From NCBI GenBank assembly GCA_001263235.1, contig LGRD01000015.1:1-64000 (forward strand): a stretch of 64,000 nucleotides of DNA, in the 5' to 3' direction. Source of the DNA: Methylibium sp. NZG (GTDB lineage: Bacteria; Pseudomonadota; Gammaproteobacteria; Burkholderiales; Burkholderiaceae_C). A program made the translations under genes and the position numbers. Shown one piece after another: positions 28,411 through 37,262 of this stretch. The stretch's first letter is position 1. Each line of letters starts with the position of its first letter. The notes under the pieces are model-generated. The model was not told the origin of the DNA. It made no database searches and saw only the letters and a list, made by a program, of their open reading frames with translations.

Positions 28411-28439
28411 ATTGTATCCTGAGCGGCGGAGCCCGGCAA
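28411..28439 (-). promoter_or_regulatory. Candidate sigma-70 promoter of the rimP-nusA-infB operon
   Basis: On the minus strand TTGCCG (28439-28434) and TACAAT (28416-28411) are spaced by 17 bases. Transcription would begin near 28404, giving a leader of about 180 bases before rimP that contains the intrinsic terminator. Assigned from consensus only. The divergent fabI gene starts at 28527, and I see no strong promoter for it in the same gap. Confidence 0.55.
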
Positions 28440-28526
28440 TAGCAGGCCCAGGCGTGCACTGTCAAGTCGCCGGGGAACGCGGAGCAGCGCGTGCCAAAAT
28501 CCGGCGCCACTCACCGCGGAGACACC

Positions 28527-29315
28527 ATGGGATTCCTAGACGGAAAACGCTTCCTCATCACCGGCGTTCTGTCCAACCGCTCGATCGCCTACGGCGTGGC
28601 GCGTGCGTGCCGGCGAGAGGGCGCCGAACTGGCGTTCACGTACCAGGGCGAGCGCTTCAAGGACCGCGTGGCCGACTTCGCCGCCGAGTTCGGCTCGAAG
28701 CTGGTGTTCGATCTGGACGTGTCCGACGACGCGCAGATCACGCGCGCCTTTGCGCAACTCGGCGAGGCCTGGCCACAGTTCGACGGCTTCGTGCACTCGA
28801 TCGGGTTTGCGCCAAAAGAAGCGATTGCCGGCGACTTTCTGGACGGCCTGTCGCGCGAGGCCTTCCGCATCGCGCACGACATCTCCAGCTACAGCTTTCC
28901 AGCCATGGCTAAGGCCTGCGCCAGCCAGCTGCGTCCCGGCTCAGCGTTGTTGACGTTGACCTACCTCGGCGCGCTGCGCAGCGTGCCCAACTACAACACG
29001 ATGGGCCTGGCCAAAGCCTCGCTCGAAGCCAGCGTGCGCTACCTGGCCAGCAGCCTGGGCCCGCGCGGCGTGCGCGTGAACGGCATTTCGGCTGGGCCGA
29101 TCAAGACGCTGGCGGCCTCGGGCATCAAGGGCTTCGGCAAGATCCTCGACGTGGTGGCCGCCAACGCGCCACTGCGCCGCAACGTGACGATCGACGACGT
29201 GGGCAACGTGGCGGCCTTTCTGCTGTCCGACCTGGCCGCTGGCGTCACCTCAGAGATCACCTACGTGGATGGCGGCTTCAGCCACGCGATGGGCGGGTCG
29301 GCCGACGTGGGCTGA
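28527..29315 (+). CDS. fabI: Enoyl-[acyl-carrier-protein] reductase (NADH) FabI
   Basis: The last reduction step of type II fatty acid elongation. The 262-residue short-chain-dehydrogenase-like protein has the FabI cofactor motif [11 protein letters not shown], and the Y-x6-K catalytic pair in [11 protein letters not shown] (near residues 157 and 164), with [14 protein letters not shown] and the C-terminal [12 protein letters not shown] 28527 gives the canonical [13 protein letters not shown] start. Target family of triclosan and isoniazid-like inhibitors. Confidence 0.96.
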   Translation: MGFLDGKRFLITGVLSNRSIAYGVARACRREGAELAFTYQGERFKDRVADFAAEFGSKLVFDLDVSDDAQITRAFAQLGEAWPQFDGFVHSIGFAPKEAIAGDFLDGLSREAFRIAHDISSYSFPAMAKACASQLRPGSALLTLTYLGALRSVPNYNTMGLAKASLEASVRYLASSLGPRGVRVNGISAGPIKTLAASGIKGFGKILDVVAANAPLRRNVTIDDVGNVAAFLLSDLAAGVTSEITYVDGGFSHAMGGSADVG

Positions 29316-29370
29316 CACTCGTACCGCACCCCGGCCCTGGCGCCTGCAGGCGCCGGGGCGTTCGCCAGCC

Positions 29371-29398
29371 GCAAGACAGCACTCAAGTGCTGTCTTGC
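29371..29398. terminator. Strong hairpin between convergent fabI and decarboxylase genes
   Basis: GCAAGACAGCACT and AGTGCTGTCTTGC are perfect 13-base arms separated by CA. The structure lies 56 bases after the fabI stop and 9 before the stop of the facing decarboxylase gene. No T run follows on either strand, so it may be a shared, Rho-assisted or mRNA-stabilising end. Confidence 0.6.
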
Positions 29399-29406
29399 GC
29401 GCGGGC

Positions 29407-31665
29407 TCACCCCACGCAATCGACGTAGTAGCCGCGCGAGCCGTCCGGCTTGTCTTCTTCCACCAACCCGTGCACGTCGGTGTCGAAGCCGGGGAACGCA
29501 GCGTTGAACTTGCGAGTGAAGCGCAGGTAGTCAACGATCTTCTTGTTGAACCGCTCGCCCGGGATCAGCAGCGGAATGCCCGGCGGGTACGGCGTCAGCA
29601 AGGTGGTCGTGACGCGCCCTTCCAGCGCATCGATCTCGACGCGCTCGGTCTTGCGGTGCGCGATGTAGGCATACGCGTCGCTCGGCTTCATCGCAGGCTG
29701 AAGGTCCGACAGGTACATCTCGGTGGTCAACCGCGCGATGTCGCCTTGCGCGTACGTCTCGTGGATGGCTTGCGACAGGTCGCGCAGCCCCATGCGCTCG
29801 TAGCGCGGGTGCTTGGCGACGAACTCCGGCAGGATGCGCCACAGCGGCTGGTTGCGGTCGTAGTCGTCCTTGAACTGCTGCAGCGCCGTCAGCAGCGTGT
29901 TCCAGCGGCCCTTGGTGATGCCGATGGTGAACATGATGAAGAACGAGTAAAGGCCCGTCTTCTCGACCACCACGCCGTGCTCTGCCAGGAACTTGGTGAC
30001 GATGCTCGCCGGAATGCCGGTCTTGGCGAACTTGCCCGACATGTCCAGGCCCGGCGTGATGATCGTGCTCTTGATCGGGTCGAGCAGGTTGAAGCCTTCG
30101 GCCAGGTCGCCAAAGCCGTGCCACTTGGCGCCGGCCTTCAGCACCCAGTCGGCGCTCTTGCCGATGCCTTCGGCCGCCAGCTTGTCGGGGCCCCAGACCT
30201 TGAACCACCAGTCTTTGTTGCCGTAGTCCTCGTCGACCTTGCGCATCGCGCGGCGGAAGTCGAGCGCCTCCGACAGGCTTTCTTCCACCAAGGCCGGCCC
30301 GCCGGGTGCTTCCATCATCGCCGCGGCCACGTCGCAGCTCGCAATGATCGCGTACTGCGGGCTGGTGCTGGTGTGCATCAGGTACGCCTCGTTGAACAGG
30401 TGCCGGTCGAGCTTGCGCGTCTGCGAATCTTGCACCAGCACCTGCGAGGCCTGGCTCAGGCCGGCAAGCAGCTTGTGAGTGGACTGCGTCGCAAACACCA
30501 GCTGGTCCTTCGGCCGCACGCGGTTCTTCCCCATCGCGTGGAAGCTGCTGTAGAACTTGTGGAACGCCGCGTGCGGCAACCAGGCCTCGTCGAAGTGCAG
30601 CGTGTCGATGTAGCCGTCGAGCGAGTGCTTGATGGTCTCGGTGTTGTAGAGCACGCCGTCGTAAGTGCTCTGCGTCAGCGTCAGGATGCGCGGCTTGACC
30701 TTCTTCGCATCGACGCCCTTCAGCAGCGGGTTGGCAGCGATCTTCTTGCGGATCGCCTCCTGCGAAAACTCCGCCTCCGGAATCGGCCCGATGATGCCGT
30801 AGTGGTTGCGCGTGGGCCGCAGGAACACCGGCACCGCGCCGGTCATGATGATCGAATGCAGGATCGACTTGTGGCAGTTGCGGTCCACCACCACCACGTC
30901 GCCCGGCGCCACCGCGTGGTGCCACACCATCTTGTTGCTGGTGCTGGTGCCGTTCGTGACGAAGAAACAATGGTCGGCGTTGAAGATGCGCGCCGCATTG
31001 CGCTCGCTCTGCGCCACCGGGCCGGTGTGGTCGAGCAACTGGCCGAGTTCATCCACGCTGTTGCACACGTCGGCACGCAACATGTTCTCGCCGAAGAACT
31101 GGTGGAACATGCGGCCGACCGGGCTCTTCAGGAACGCCACGCCGCCCGAGTGGCCGGGGCAGTGCCATGAGTACGAGCCGTCCTGCGCATAGTCCACCAG
31201 CGCACGGAAGAACGGCGGCGCCAGGCCGTCGAGGTAACTCTTGGCCTCGCGGATGATGTGGCGCGCCACGAACTCCGGCGTGTCCTCGAACATGTGGATG
31301 AAGCCGTGCAGCTCGCGCAGCACGTCGTTCGGCAGGTGCTGCGAGGTGCGTGTTTCGCCGTACAGATAAATCGGTACCTCGGCGTTCTTGAAGCGCACTT
31401 CCTCGATGAACTTGCGCAGGTTCAGCACCACCGGGTCCAGGTCGGGCCCGGGCGTGAACTCGTTGTCGTCGATCGACAGGATGAACGCGCTGGCGCGGCT
31501 TTGCTGCTGCGCGAACTGGCTCAGGTCGCCGTAGCTCGTGGCCCCCAACACCTCGAAACCCTCTTTCTGGATCGCGTCGGCCAGCGCCCGGATGCCGATG
31601 CCCGACGAGTTCTCGGAGCGGTAGTCCTCGTCGATGATGACGATCGGAAAGTTGAAGCGAAGCAT
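29407..31665 (-). CDS. Lysine/ornithine/arginine decarboxylase (fold type I PLP)
   Basis: A 752-residue biodegradative-type decarboxylase that releases CO2 from a basic amino acid to give a polyamine. An N-terminal wing domain with receiver-like sequence (FPIVIIDEDYRSENSSG) precedes the PLP domain. The PLP lysine is in FATQSTHKLLAGLSQAS, and DRNCHKSILHSIIMTGA and HFDEAWLPHAAFHKFY are conserved active-site blocks. The length matches CadA, SpeF, SpeC and AdiA (710-760). Lysine, ornithine or arginine as substrate cannot be decided by eye. Confidence 0.88.
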   Translation of the reverse strand: MLRFNFPIVIIDEDYRSENSSGIGIRALADAIQKEGFEVLGATSYGDLSQFAQQQSRASAFILSIDDNEFTPGPDLDPVVLNLRKFIEEVRFKNAEVPIYLYGETRTSQHLPNDVLRELHGFIHMFEDTPEFVARHIIREAKSYLDGLAPPFFRALVDYAQDGSYSWHCPGHSGGVAFLKSPVGRMFHQFFGENMLRADVCNSVDELGQLLDHTGPVAQSERNAARIFNADHCFFVTNGTSTSNKMVWHHAVAPGDVVVVDRNCHKSILHSIIMTGAVPVFLRPTRNHYGIIGPIPEAEFSQEAIRKKIAANPLLKGVDAKKVKPRILTLTQSTYDGVLYNTETIKHSLDGYIDTLHFDEAWLPHAAFHKFYSSFHAMGKNRVRPKDQLVFATQSTHKLLAGLSQASQVLVQDSQTRKLDRHLFNEAYLMHTSTSPQYAIIASCDVAAAMMEAPGGPALVEESLSEALDFRRAMRKVDEDYGNKDWWFKVWGPDKLAAEGIGKSADWVLKAGAKWHGFGDLAEGFNLLDPIKSTIITPGLDMSGKFAKTGIPASIVTKFLAEHGVVVEKTGLYSFFIMFTIGITKGRWNTLLTALQQFKDDYDRNQPLWRILPEFVAKHPRYERMGLRDLSQAIHETYAQGDIARLTTEMYLSDLQPAMKPSDAYAYIAHRKTERVEIDALEGRVTTTLLTPYPPGIPLLIPGERFNKKIVDYLRFTRKFNAAFPGFDTDVHGLVEEDKPDGSRGYYVDCVG

Positions 31666-31797
31666 GGGCGGGCCTTCGGTGCGCAGGGTTCAGAAAATGC
31701 GGGAGGGCGAAGTGTAGGGCCAGCTTCAGCGGCCTCGATGACGCGCACCTACACTCGCGGGCGGGTTGCATCTCGCGGTTTTGCTCAAGGAGTCCCC

Positions 31798-32244
31798 ATG
31801 GATTTTTCAGCCGCCACCTTCTGGTGGGTCGCCGCCGGGCTGGCGGTGGCCGCCGAACTGGCCACCGGCACGTTCTACCTGCTGATGATGGCGCTGGGCC
31901 TGGCCGCCGCTGCGGTTGCAGCGCATCTGGGCTTGCCGTTGGCCGGCCAGATCGTCGCCGCCGCCATCGTGGGCGGCGGCGCCACGGCGCTGTGGCACTG
32001 GCGCCGCTTCAAGCAACCCACCACGGCGCCTGCGCGTGAAAACCGCGACGTCAATCTCGACATCGGCGAACGCGTCCACGTCGCCAAGTGGGCCGCCGAC
32101 CGCACCACCCGCGTGACCCACCGCGGCTCCGTGTGGACTGCGCGGCTGGCTCCTGGGGCCACACCGACGCAGGGCGAGTACGTGGTCAGCGCCGTCGAAG
32201 GCAACTGGCTCGTGCTGGCGCCGGCAGCCAGCTCCTCACACTGA
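31798..32244 (+). CDS. NfeD family membrane protein
   Basis: A 148-residue protein: two hydrophobic segments in the first 65 residues followed by a C-terminal OB-fold domain (GERVHVAKWAADRTTRVTHRGSVWTARLA). Such short NfeD proteins pair with a stomatin in the membrane and are thought to organise microdomains. A good ribosome site (AAGGAG) precedes ATG 31798. The stomatin gene follows after 36 bases, as expected. Confidence 0.88.
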   Translation: MDFSAATFWWVAAGLAVAAELATGTFYLLMMALGLAAAAVAAHLGLPLAGQIVAAAIVGGGATALWHWRRFKQPTTAPARENRDVNLDIGERVHVAKWAADRTTRVTHRGSVWTARLAPGATPTQGEYVVSAVEGNWLVLAPAASSSH

Positions 32245-32280
32245 TACCAACCCAACGAGACTCCACCCGTGGAAAGCACC

Positions 32281-33198
32281 ATGACCATCGCCATCGTCCT
32301 GCTCATCATTGCAGCGATCTTCATCTACCAGACCTTCAAGATCGTGCCGCAGCAAAACGCCTGGGTCGTCGAGCGCCTGGGCAAGTACGACCGCACGCTC
32401 ACGCCGGGGCTCAAGTTCGTCGTGCCCTTCATCGAGCGCGTGGCCTACAAACACTCGCTGAAGGAGGTGCCGCTGGACGTGCCCAGCCAGGTCTGCATCA
32501 CCAAGGACAACACGCAACTGCAGGTCGACGGCATCATCTACTTCCAGGTGACCGACCCGATGCGCGCGAGCTACGGCTCCAGCAACTACGTGTTCGCCAT
32601 CACGCAGCTCGCGCAGACGCTGCTGCGCTCGGTGATCGGCAAGATGGAGCTGGACAAGACCTTCGAGGAGCGTGACTCGATCAACGCCTCGGTCGTCAAC
32701 GCGCTCGACGAGGCGGCGTCGAACTGGGGCGTGAAGGTGCTGCGCTACGAGATCAAGGACCTGACGCCGCCGGCGGAAATCTTGCGCTCGATGCAGGCGC
32801 AGATCACCGCCGAACGCGAGAAGCGCGCGCTCATCGCTGCGTCCGAAGGCCGCAAGCAGGAGCAGATCAATATTGCGACCGGCGAACGCGAGGCCTTCAT
32901 CGCCCGCTCCGAAGGCCAGCGCCAGGCCGAGATCAACAACGCCCAGGGCGAGGCCGCCGCGATCATCGCGGTGGCCGACGCCACCGCGGACGCGATCCGC
33001 AAGGTGGCAGAGGCCATCCGCTCGCCAGGCGGCGAACAGGCGGTGCAACTGAAGGTGGCCGAGAAGGCCGTCGACGCCTACGCGCAACTCGCGCAGAAGA
33101 ACAACACGATGATCGTGCCCGGCAACATGAGCGAGGTCTCGGCGCTGATCGGCACCGCGATGGCGCTGATGAAGAACAAGACCCCCGGAACGCAGTAA
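32281..33198 (+). CDS. SPFH/Band 7 stomatin-like protein (QmcA-like)
   Basis: A 305-residue membrane-anchored protein. One N-terminal membrane segment (IAIVLLIIAAIFIYQTFKI) is followed by the Band 7/PHB domain (VPQQNAWVVERLGKYDRTLTPGL) and an Ala/Glu-rich coiled-coil (ITAEREKRALIAASEGRKQ onward) that drives oligomer formation. It is encoded with NfeD, the usual partner. ATG 32281 is used; a GTG four codons upstream is an alternative. Confidence 0.92.
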   Translation: MTIAIVLLIIAAIFIYQTFKIVPQQNAWVVERLGKYDRTLTPGLKFVVPFIERVAYKHSLKEVPLDVPSQVCITKDNTQLQVDGIIYFQVTDPMRASYGSSNYVFAITQLAQTLLRSVIGKMELDKTFEERDSINASVVNALDEAASNWGVKVLRYEIKDLTPPAEILRSMQAQITAEREKRALIAASEGRKQEQINIATGEREAFIARSEGQRQAEINNAQGEAAAIIAVADATADAIRKVAEAIRSPGGEQAVQLKVAEKAVDAYAQLAQKNNTMIVPGNMSEVSALIGTAMALMKNKTPGTQ

Positions 33199-33202
33199 GC
33201 CG

Positions 33203-33655
33203 ATGGCCCGCAACGTCCTGGGCGGCGAACTGCAGCCCTGCTCCTACGACCCGCTGACCGGCTACTTCCGCGACGGCTGCTGCAACACGCGCGAGGACGA
33301 CGTGGGCACGCACGTGATCTGCGTGAAGGTCACGGCCGAGTTCCTGAACTTCTCGAAACAGCGCGGCAACGACCTCGTCACGCCACGCCCCGAGTACCGC
33401 TTTCGCGGGCTGAAGCCCGGCGACCGGTGGTGCCTGTGCGCGACCCGCTGGGTGCAGGCGCAGCAAGCCGGCGTGGCGCCACCGGTGGTGCTGGAGGCGA
33501 CGCACGAACGCGCGCTCGACCACGCGACGATCGACACGCTGACGCAGTTCGCACTCGAAACCGCCGACCGCAGCGGCCGCCCCGTGCCTCGCAAGGCCCA
33601 CGATGAGGGCCACGATGAAGGCCACGGTGAAGGCCGCGACGGGGGCCTCGGCTAA
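33203..33655 (+). CDS. DUF2237 family protein with His/Glu/Gly repeat tail
   Basis: A 150-residue protein of unknown function. The conserved DUF2237 core is clear: NVLGGELQPCSYDPLTGYFRDGCCN, VCVKVTAEFLNFSK-like sequence, RGNDLVTPRPEYRFRGLKPGDRWCLCA and VVLEATHERAL. The cysteines suggest metal or thiol chemistry. The last ~16 residues come from four tandem 12-bp units (33599-33646) reading HDEG-like tetrapeptides. It starts five bases after the stomatin stop. Confidence 0.85.
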   Translation: MARNVLGGELQPCSYDPLTGYFRDGCCNTREDDVGTHVICVKVTAEFLNFSKQRGNDLVTPRPEYRFRGLKPGDRWCLCATRWVQAQQAGVAPPVVLEATHERALDHATIDTLTQFALETADRSGRPVPRKAHDEGHDEGHGEGRDGGLG

Positions 33656-33668
33656 ACTCGCGGCCCAC

Positions 33669-33760
<92 letters not shown>

Positions 33761-33789
33761 CCGCACTCGTCTGACGTCACCGGCGCTGT

Positions 33790-34554
33790 TCACACCAGCT
33801 CAGGCAGGCTTCGCAGCCGATGCCCTGCAGCAAGCAACCCGTCTCGCACCACCGCAGCCGTGGCCACCGCATGGGCGCTGTCGCCATGCACGCAGATGCT
33901 GTGGAAGCTGCAGGGGATGAACGCGCCGCTCGCGCAGACAATGCCGCCCCGCTCCACCATGCGCAGCACGTGTTCCAGGCAGGCCTGGCTGCTTTCCAGC
34001 ACCGCACCGGGTTGGCTGCGAGGCATCAGGTTGCCGTCGTCTGTGTAGGCTCGATCAGCAAACACCTCGTCCGCCACGCGCAGGCCTGCGGTGCGGGCTG
34101 CCGACGCAAGCTGCGACAGCGCCGGCGCCAACAGAATCAACTGTGCGTCGATGGCCTTGACCGCAGCCGCGATCGTGGCGGCCATCGCAGCGTCTTCGCA
34201 GGCCATGTTGTTCATCGCGCCGTGCGGCTTGACGTGGGTGACGCGCAGGCCCTGCGCCTGCGCCATGCCCATCAGCGCGCCGACCTGGTAGGTGACCACG
34301 GCTTGCAGTTCGCGCTTCGACAGCTGCACAACCCGCCGGCCGAAACCCTGCAGGTCGGCGAACGCCGGGTGCGCGCCGATGCTCACGCCGGCCTCGCGCG
34401 CCAGGCGGAGCGTCTCGGCCATCACCAGCGGGTCGCCGGCGTGAAAGCCGCACGCCACGTTGGCCGAGCCGACGATGCCCAGCAGCGCCGCGTCGTCGCC
34501 CATACGCCAAGCGCCGAAGCTTTCGCCGAGGTCGGCGTTCAGGTTGATGTCCAT
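33790..34554 (-). CDS. pxpA: 5-oxoprolinase subunit A (LamB/YcsF family)
   Basis: A 254-residue protein of the PxpABC complex, which opens 5-oxo-L-proline to glutamate using ATP. The family N-terminus is MDINLNADLGESFGAWRMGDDAALLG, and SVNVACGFHAGDP-like sequence (SANVACGFHAGDP), GAHPAFADLQGFGRR, VKPHGAMNN and the C-terminal SICVHGDS are all intact. Last gene of a four-gene operon; it overlaps pxpC by 16 bases. Confidence 0.95.
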   Translation of the reverse strand: MDINLNADLGESFGAWRMGDDAALLGIVGSANVACGFHAGDPLVMAETLRLAREAGVSIGAHPAFADLQGFGRRVVQLSKRELQAVVTYQVGALMGMAQAQGLRVTHVKPHGAMNNMACEDAAMAATIAAAVKAIDAQLILLAPALSQLASAARTAGLRVADEVFADRAYTDDGNLMPRSQPGAVLESSQACLEHVLRMVERGGIVCASGAFIPCSFHSICVHGDSAHAVATAAVVRDGLLAAGHRLRSLPELV

Positions 34555-35660
34555 GGGTCGATCCTCTCAGGGCAACGAGCGTCGATCATGCCGCTGACCA
34601 GGTTGGTGGAATAGATTGCGTTGAGGTCGATGTCGCCATCGAGCAGCAGCGGCTTGATGGTCGCCAGCAGTGCCTGAAGTGCATCTTCGGCGTCGCGGGC
34701 CAGCGCCTCGGCCTGCGCCACGGTCACGGCTTCGAAGCGCAGTTCGGCGCCGACCGGCGCGGTGGCCAGGCGCGCCAGGTCGCAAGAGGCCACCGTGCCG
34801 ATCTTGGGGTAGCCGCCCGCCGTTTGGCCGTCGGCCAGCAGCACGATCGGCAAGCCGTTGCCGGGCACCTGGATCGAGCCCGGCACGGTGGCGTCGGAGA
34901 CGATCTCGGCGCCTTTGTCGGCGCGGTGCGTCAGCGGCGTGCCCTGCAGGCGAACGCCCATGCGGTCGGCGTCGGCCGAGACGCGGTACGCGGCGCCGAA
35001 GAATTCGGCCAGCGTCGCCTCGGTGAAGTGGTCGGCCTGCGGGCCAGGCACCACGCGGATCGGCGCCGACGCGGGCGTCAGCGTCTGCGCTGGTGGTCGG
35101 CGCAGCATGCGCTGCGCGGGGCGTTCGCCGTGCCGTTGCGCCGCGGCGGCGGCGGTGAGCTTGTCGCCCGCCGCAAGCGCCCGCCCGCCATGCCCGCCCA
35201 GAGACGCCCGCGCGTAGGTCGACGCACTGCCCAGCACCCGCGGAACGGCCAGCCCTGCAACGGCGACGTAGCCGACCCGCGACGAACTCACCTGGCCTGC
35301 GCGAAGTGTGTCGCCTGGGAGCAGCGTCACGCTGCGCCACGACCCGATCTGCGTTCGCTCGCCGATCGCGCGCGTCAGCGTGGCCGGAAAGTCCCCAGCC
35401 AGGCCGACGCAAACGGGCTGATCGACCGCTTTCAGCGTCGGCCCGGCGACGAAGAACTCGATCGCTGGCGCCGTTTGGGCGTTGCCCGCCAGCACGTTGG
35501 CGATGCGCAGAAGGGCCGGGTCCAGCGCGCCGGCGCGCGGAACGCCGATGCGGCGCCAAGCGGGCCGGCCTAAGTCCTGCACGGTGGACATGGCGCCAGG
35601 TGAAGTCACCTCCAGCGTTGCCTCGGCAGCCGCAGCCTCGTGGTCTGTCGCCTCGCTCAC
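34539..35660 (-). CDS. pxpC: 5-oxoprolinase subunit C (biotin-dependent carboxyltransferase-like)
   Basis: A 373-residue protein with the KipA/allophanate hydrolase subunit 2 (carboxyltransferase domain 2) pattern: SPGAMSTVQDLGRPAWRRIGVPRAGALDP, ADRMGVRLQGTPL, GSIQVPGNGLPIVLLADGQTAGGYPKIGTV. Works with PxpB and PxpA on 5-oxoproline. The GTG start at 35660 overlaps the pxpB stop (GTGA). The first ~15 residues (rich in Glu and Ala) are an addition to the usual start. Confidence 0.92.
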   Translation of the reverse strand: MSEATDHEAAAAEATLEVTSPGAMSTVQDLGRPAWRRIGVPRAGALDPALLRIANVLAGNAQTAPAIEFFVAGPTLKAVDQPVCVGLAGDFPATLTRAIGERTQIGSWRSVTLLPGDTLRAGQVSSSRVGYVAVAGLAVPRVLGSASTYARASLGGHGGRALAAGDKLTAAAAAQRHGERPAQRMLRRPPAQTLTPASAPIRVVPGPQADHFTEATLAEFFGAAYRVSADADRMGVRLQGTPLTHRADKGAEIVSDATVPGSIQVPGNGLPIVLLADGQTAGGYPKIGTVASCDLARLATAPVGAELRFEAVTVAQAEALARDAEDALQALLATIKPLLLDGDIDLNAIYSTNLVSGMIDARCPERIDPWTST

Positions 35661-36394
35661 GCGGCCTCCATGAACGAGTGGCTGGCGAGTGTGCCAACGC
35701 GAAGCTGGCGCTCCAGCTCGGCAAACCGATCGGCAGACACCGGCTCGAAGCGCACCCGGTCGCCCGGCGCCAGCAGGGCCGGCGCGGCAGCGGCCGCATC
35801 GAACAGCGGCACCGGGCAGCGGCCGAGCAATCGCCAGCCGCCCGGGCTCTCCCACGGGTAGATCGCGCTCAGCCCGCCGGTGATGGCCACCGAGCCCGCC
35901 GGCACGCGCAGCCGCGGCTCTTTGCGGCGCGGCACGGCCAACGCCGACGGCAGGTCGCCCATGAAAGCAAAGCCGGGCATGAAGCCGAGCATGTAGACGT
36001 TGAAGTCGGTGCCGCTGTGGCATTGCACAACGGCCTCCGGCGAGAGCCCTGCGGCGGCCGCCACGTCGGCCAGGTCCGCACCGAAGCCGGCTTCGTAGCA
36101 CACCGGCAGCCGCCAGCGCCTCGCGATGGCAGCCAGCGTCGGCGTGGGCTGCTGCAGCAACCCGAGCAGCGCCGGTTCGAGCAGCGCGCGCCGGGTGTGC
36201 AGTGGGTCGTACAGAACCGTCAGCGAGCGAAAGGTGGGCACCAGTTCGACCACGCCCGCCAGTTCGCCACGCGCCAGCGCGGCGGCCAACGAGCGTTCGA
36301 ACGCGCCCACCTGCGCGACCAGGTCGCCCGTGATGCGGTCGCCGAACTCGACCGTCACCGCGCAGTCCCCGGCATCGAGCAGGCGCACGCTCAT
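35657..36394 (-). CDS. pxpB: 5-oxoprolinase subunit B (KipI family)
   Basis: A 245-residue carboxyltransferase-domain-1 protein. The conserved blocks are DAGDCAVTVEFGDRI, VPTFRSLTVLYDP, the CHSGTDFNVYMLGFMPGFAFMGDLP region, and SVAITGGLSAIYPWESPGGWRLLGRCP. ATG 36394 overlaps the stop of the upstream MarR-type gene (ATGA). Subunits B and C lie side by side as in most pxp operons. Confidence 0.94.
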   Translation of the reverse strand: MSVRLLDAGDCAVTVEFGDRITGDLVAQVGAFERSLAAALARGELAGVVELVPTFRSLTVLYDPLHTRRALLEPALLGLLQQPTPTLAAIARRWRLPVCYEAGFGADLADVAAAAGLSPEAVVQCHSGTDFNVYMLGFMPGFAFMGDLPSALAVPRRKEPRLRVPAGSVAITGGLSAIYPWESPGGWRLLGRCPVPLFDAAAAAPALLAPGDRVRFEPVSADRFAELERQLRVGTLASHSFMEAA

Positions 36395-37098
36395 CGCGCG
36401 GCCTTGCCTCGTCGCCGCGGGGCCGACGAGGCCGCCAGGGCGGCGGCGTGGGAGCTGCTGGCCGCCGGCGTGGCGGCGTGCGAGCTGCTGGCCGCCGCCG
36501 TGGTGGAGCCCGAGACGGCGCCGCCCGGCGCCCCCAGCGACGTGAACAACGACGCCGACGCCGCCCGCGCAGCCTGGTCGTAGCGGCCCGACAGCGTGCG
36601 CAGCAGGCTGGCCGCGTCGCCAAGCTGGGCGTTGTCTTCGTCGGAGCCTGCAAAGCCCGGCAGCAGGCAGGTTTCGCGCACCTCGCGGTAACGCTCGCAG
36701 GCGGCGCGCCCGCGCTCGGTGGTGCCGAAGAAGACTTCCTTGCCGCGCTTGGCGCCTTCCACCAGCCCCATGCCGGCGAGCTTCTTGAGCGAGTACGACA
36801 CCACGTGCGTGTCTTCGACGTTGAGCACGAAGCAGATGTCGGCCAGCTTCTTCTCCTGCCCCTGGTTGTTGACGTGGTGGAGCACCAGCACGTCGAGCGC
36901 GGTGGTGTCGGGGCAGCCGCAGGCCGCCATGCAGCGCACTGTCCAGCGCGCGAAGGCGTGGTTGGCAATGATGAGGCCGAACTCCAGCTCCGACAGCTCG
37001 GGCGACTTGGGCGAGACGAGGTGCAGCGACGTCACGATGCGGTGACCGGAAGCAGCTGCCGCCGGGGGCTTTGGTGGCCGGTTGCTGGGGCTGTCCAT
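36391..37098 (-). CDS. MarR-like winged-helix regulator with Ala/Ser repeat tail
   Basis: A 235-residue protein. The first ~35 residues are Pro/Ala rich, the middle holds a winged-helix domain (TALDVLVLHHVNNQGQEKKLADICFVLNVEDTHVVSYSLKKLAGMGLVEGAKRGKEVFF), and the last ~55 are low-complexity Ala/Ser/Thr. The tail contains a 30-bp direct duplication (36443-36472 and 36473-36502). AAGGAAG precedes the ATG. It is the first gene of the pxp operon and is divergent from a Bug-type binding protein, so it likely senses 5-oxoproline or a related acid (inference). Confidence 0.8.
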   Translation of the reverse strand: MDSPSNRPPKPPAAAASGHRIVTSLHLVSPKSPELSELEFGLIIANHAFARWTVRCMAACGCPDTTALDVLVLHHVNNQGQEKKLADICFVLNVEDTHVVSYSLKKLAGMGLVEGAKRGKEVFFGTTERGRAACERYREVRETCLLPGFAGSDEDNAQLGDAASLLRTLSGRYDQAARAASASLFTSLGAPGGAVSGSTTAAASSSHAATPAASSSHAAALAASSAPRRRGKAAR

Positions 37099-37143
37099 CC
37101 GAGCTTCCTTTGAGTAGCGGTTTTCTAGGATACGTCCGAATCA

Positions 37144-37188
37144 CGATGATATATCGTCGATGTTTTATTGACAAGACCTAGATATAAT
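37144..37188. promoter_or_regulatory. Divergent control region of the pxp operon and Bug gene
   Basis: An AT-rich island in otherwise GC-rich DNA. CGATGATATATCGTCG (37144-37159) is a near-perfect palindrome centred on GATATATC, a plausible MarR-type operator. TATAAT at 37183-37188 is a good -10 box for the Bug gene; the only TTGACA (37168) is nine bases away, too close to be its -35. The actual promoter layout is therefore uncertain. Confidence 0.5.
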
Positions 37189-37262
37189 TGCACGATGACG
37201 GCGCGGCTTGAGCATTTCCCGCCGATTTGCCCCCTTCATCCACCTCCCACCGGAATCTCACC

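Noticed and set aside
37168-37188. TTGACA and TATAAT as one promoter for the Bug gene
   Set aside because: They are only nine bases apart; spacing is not compatible with sigma-70. TATAAT alone is kept as a -10 candidate.
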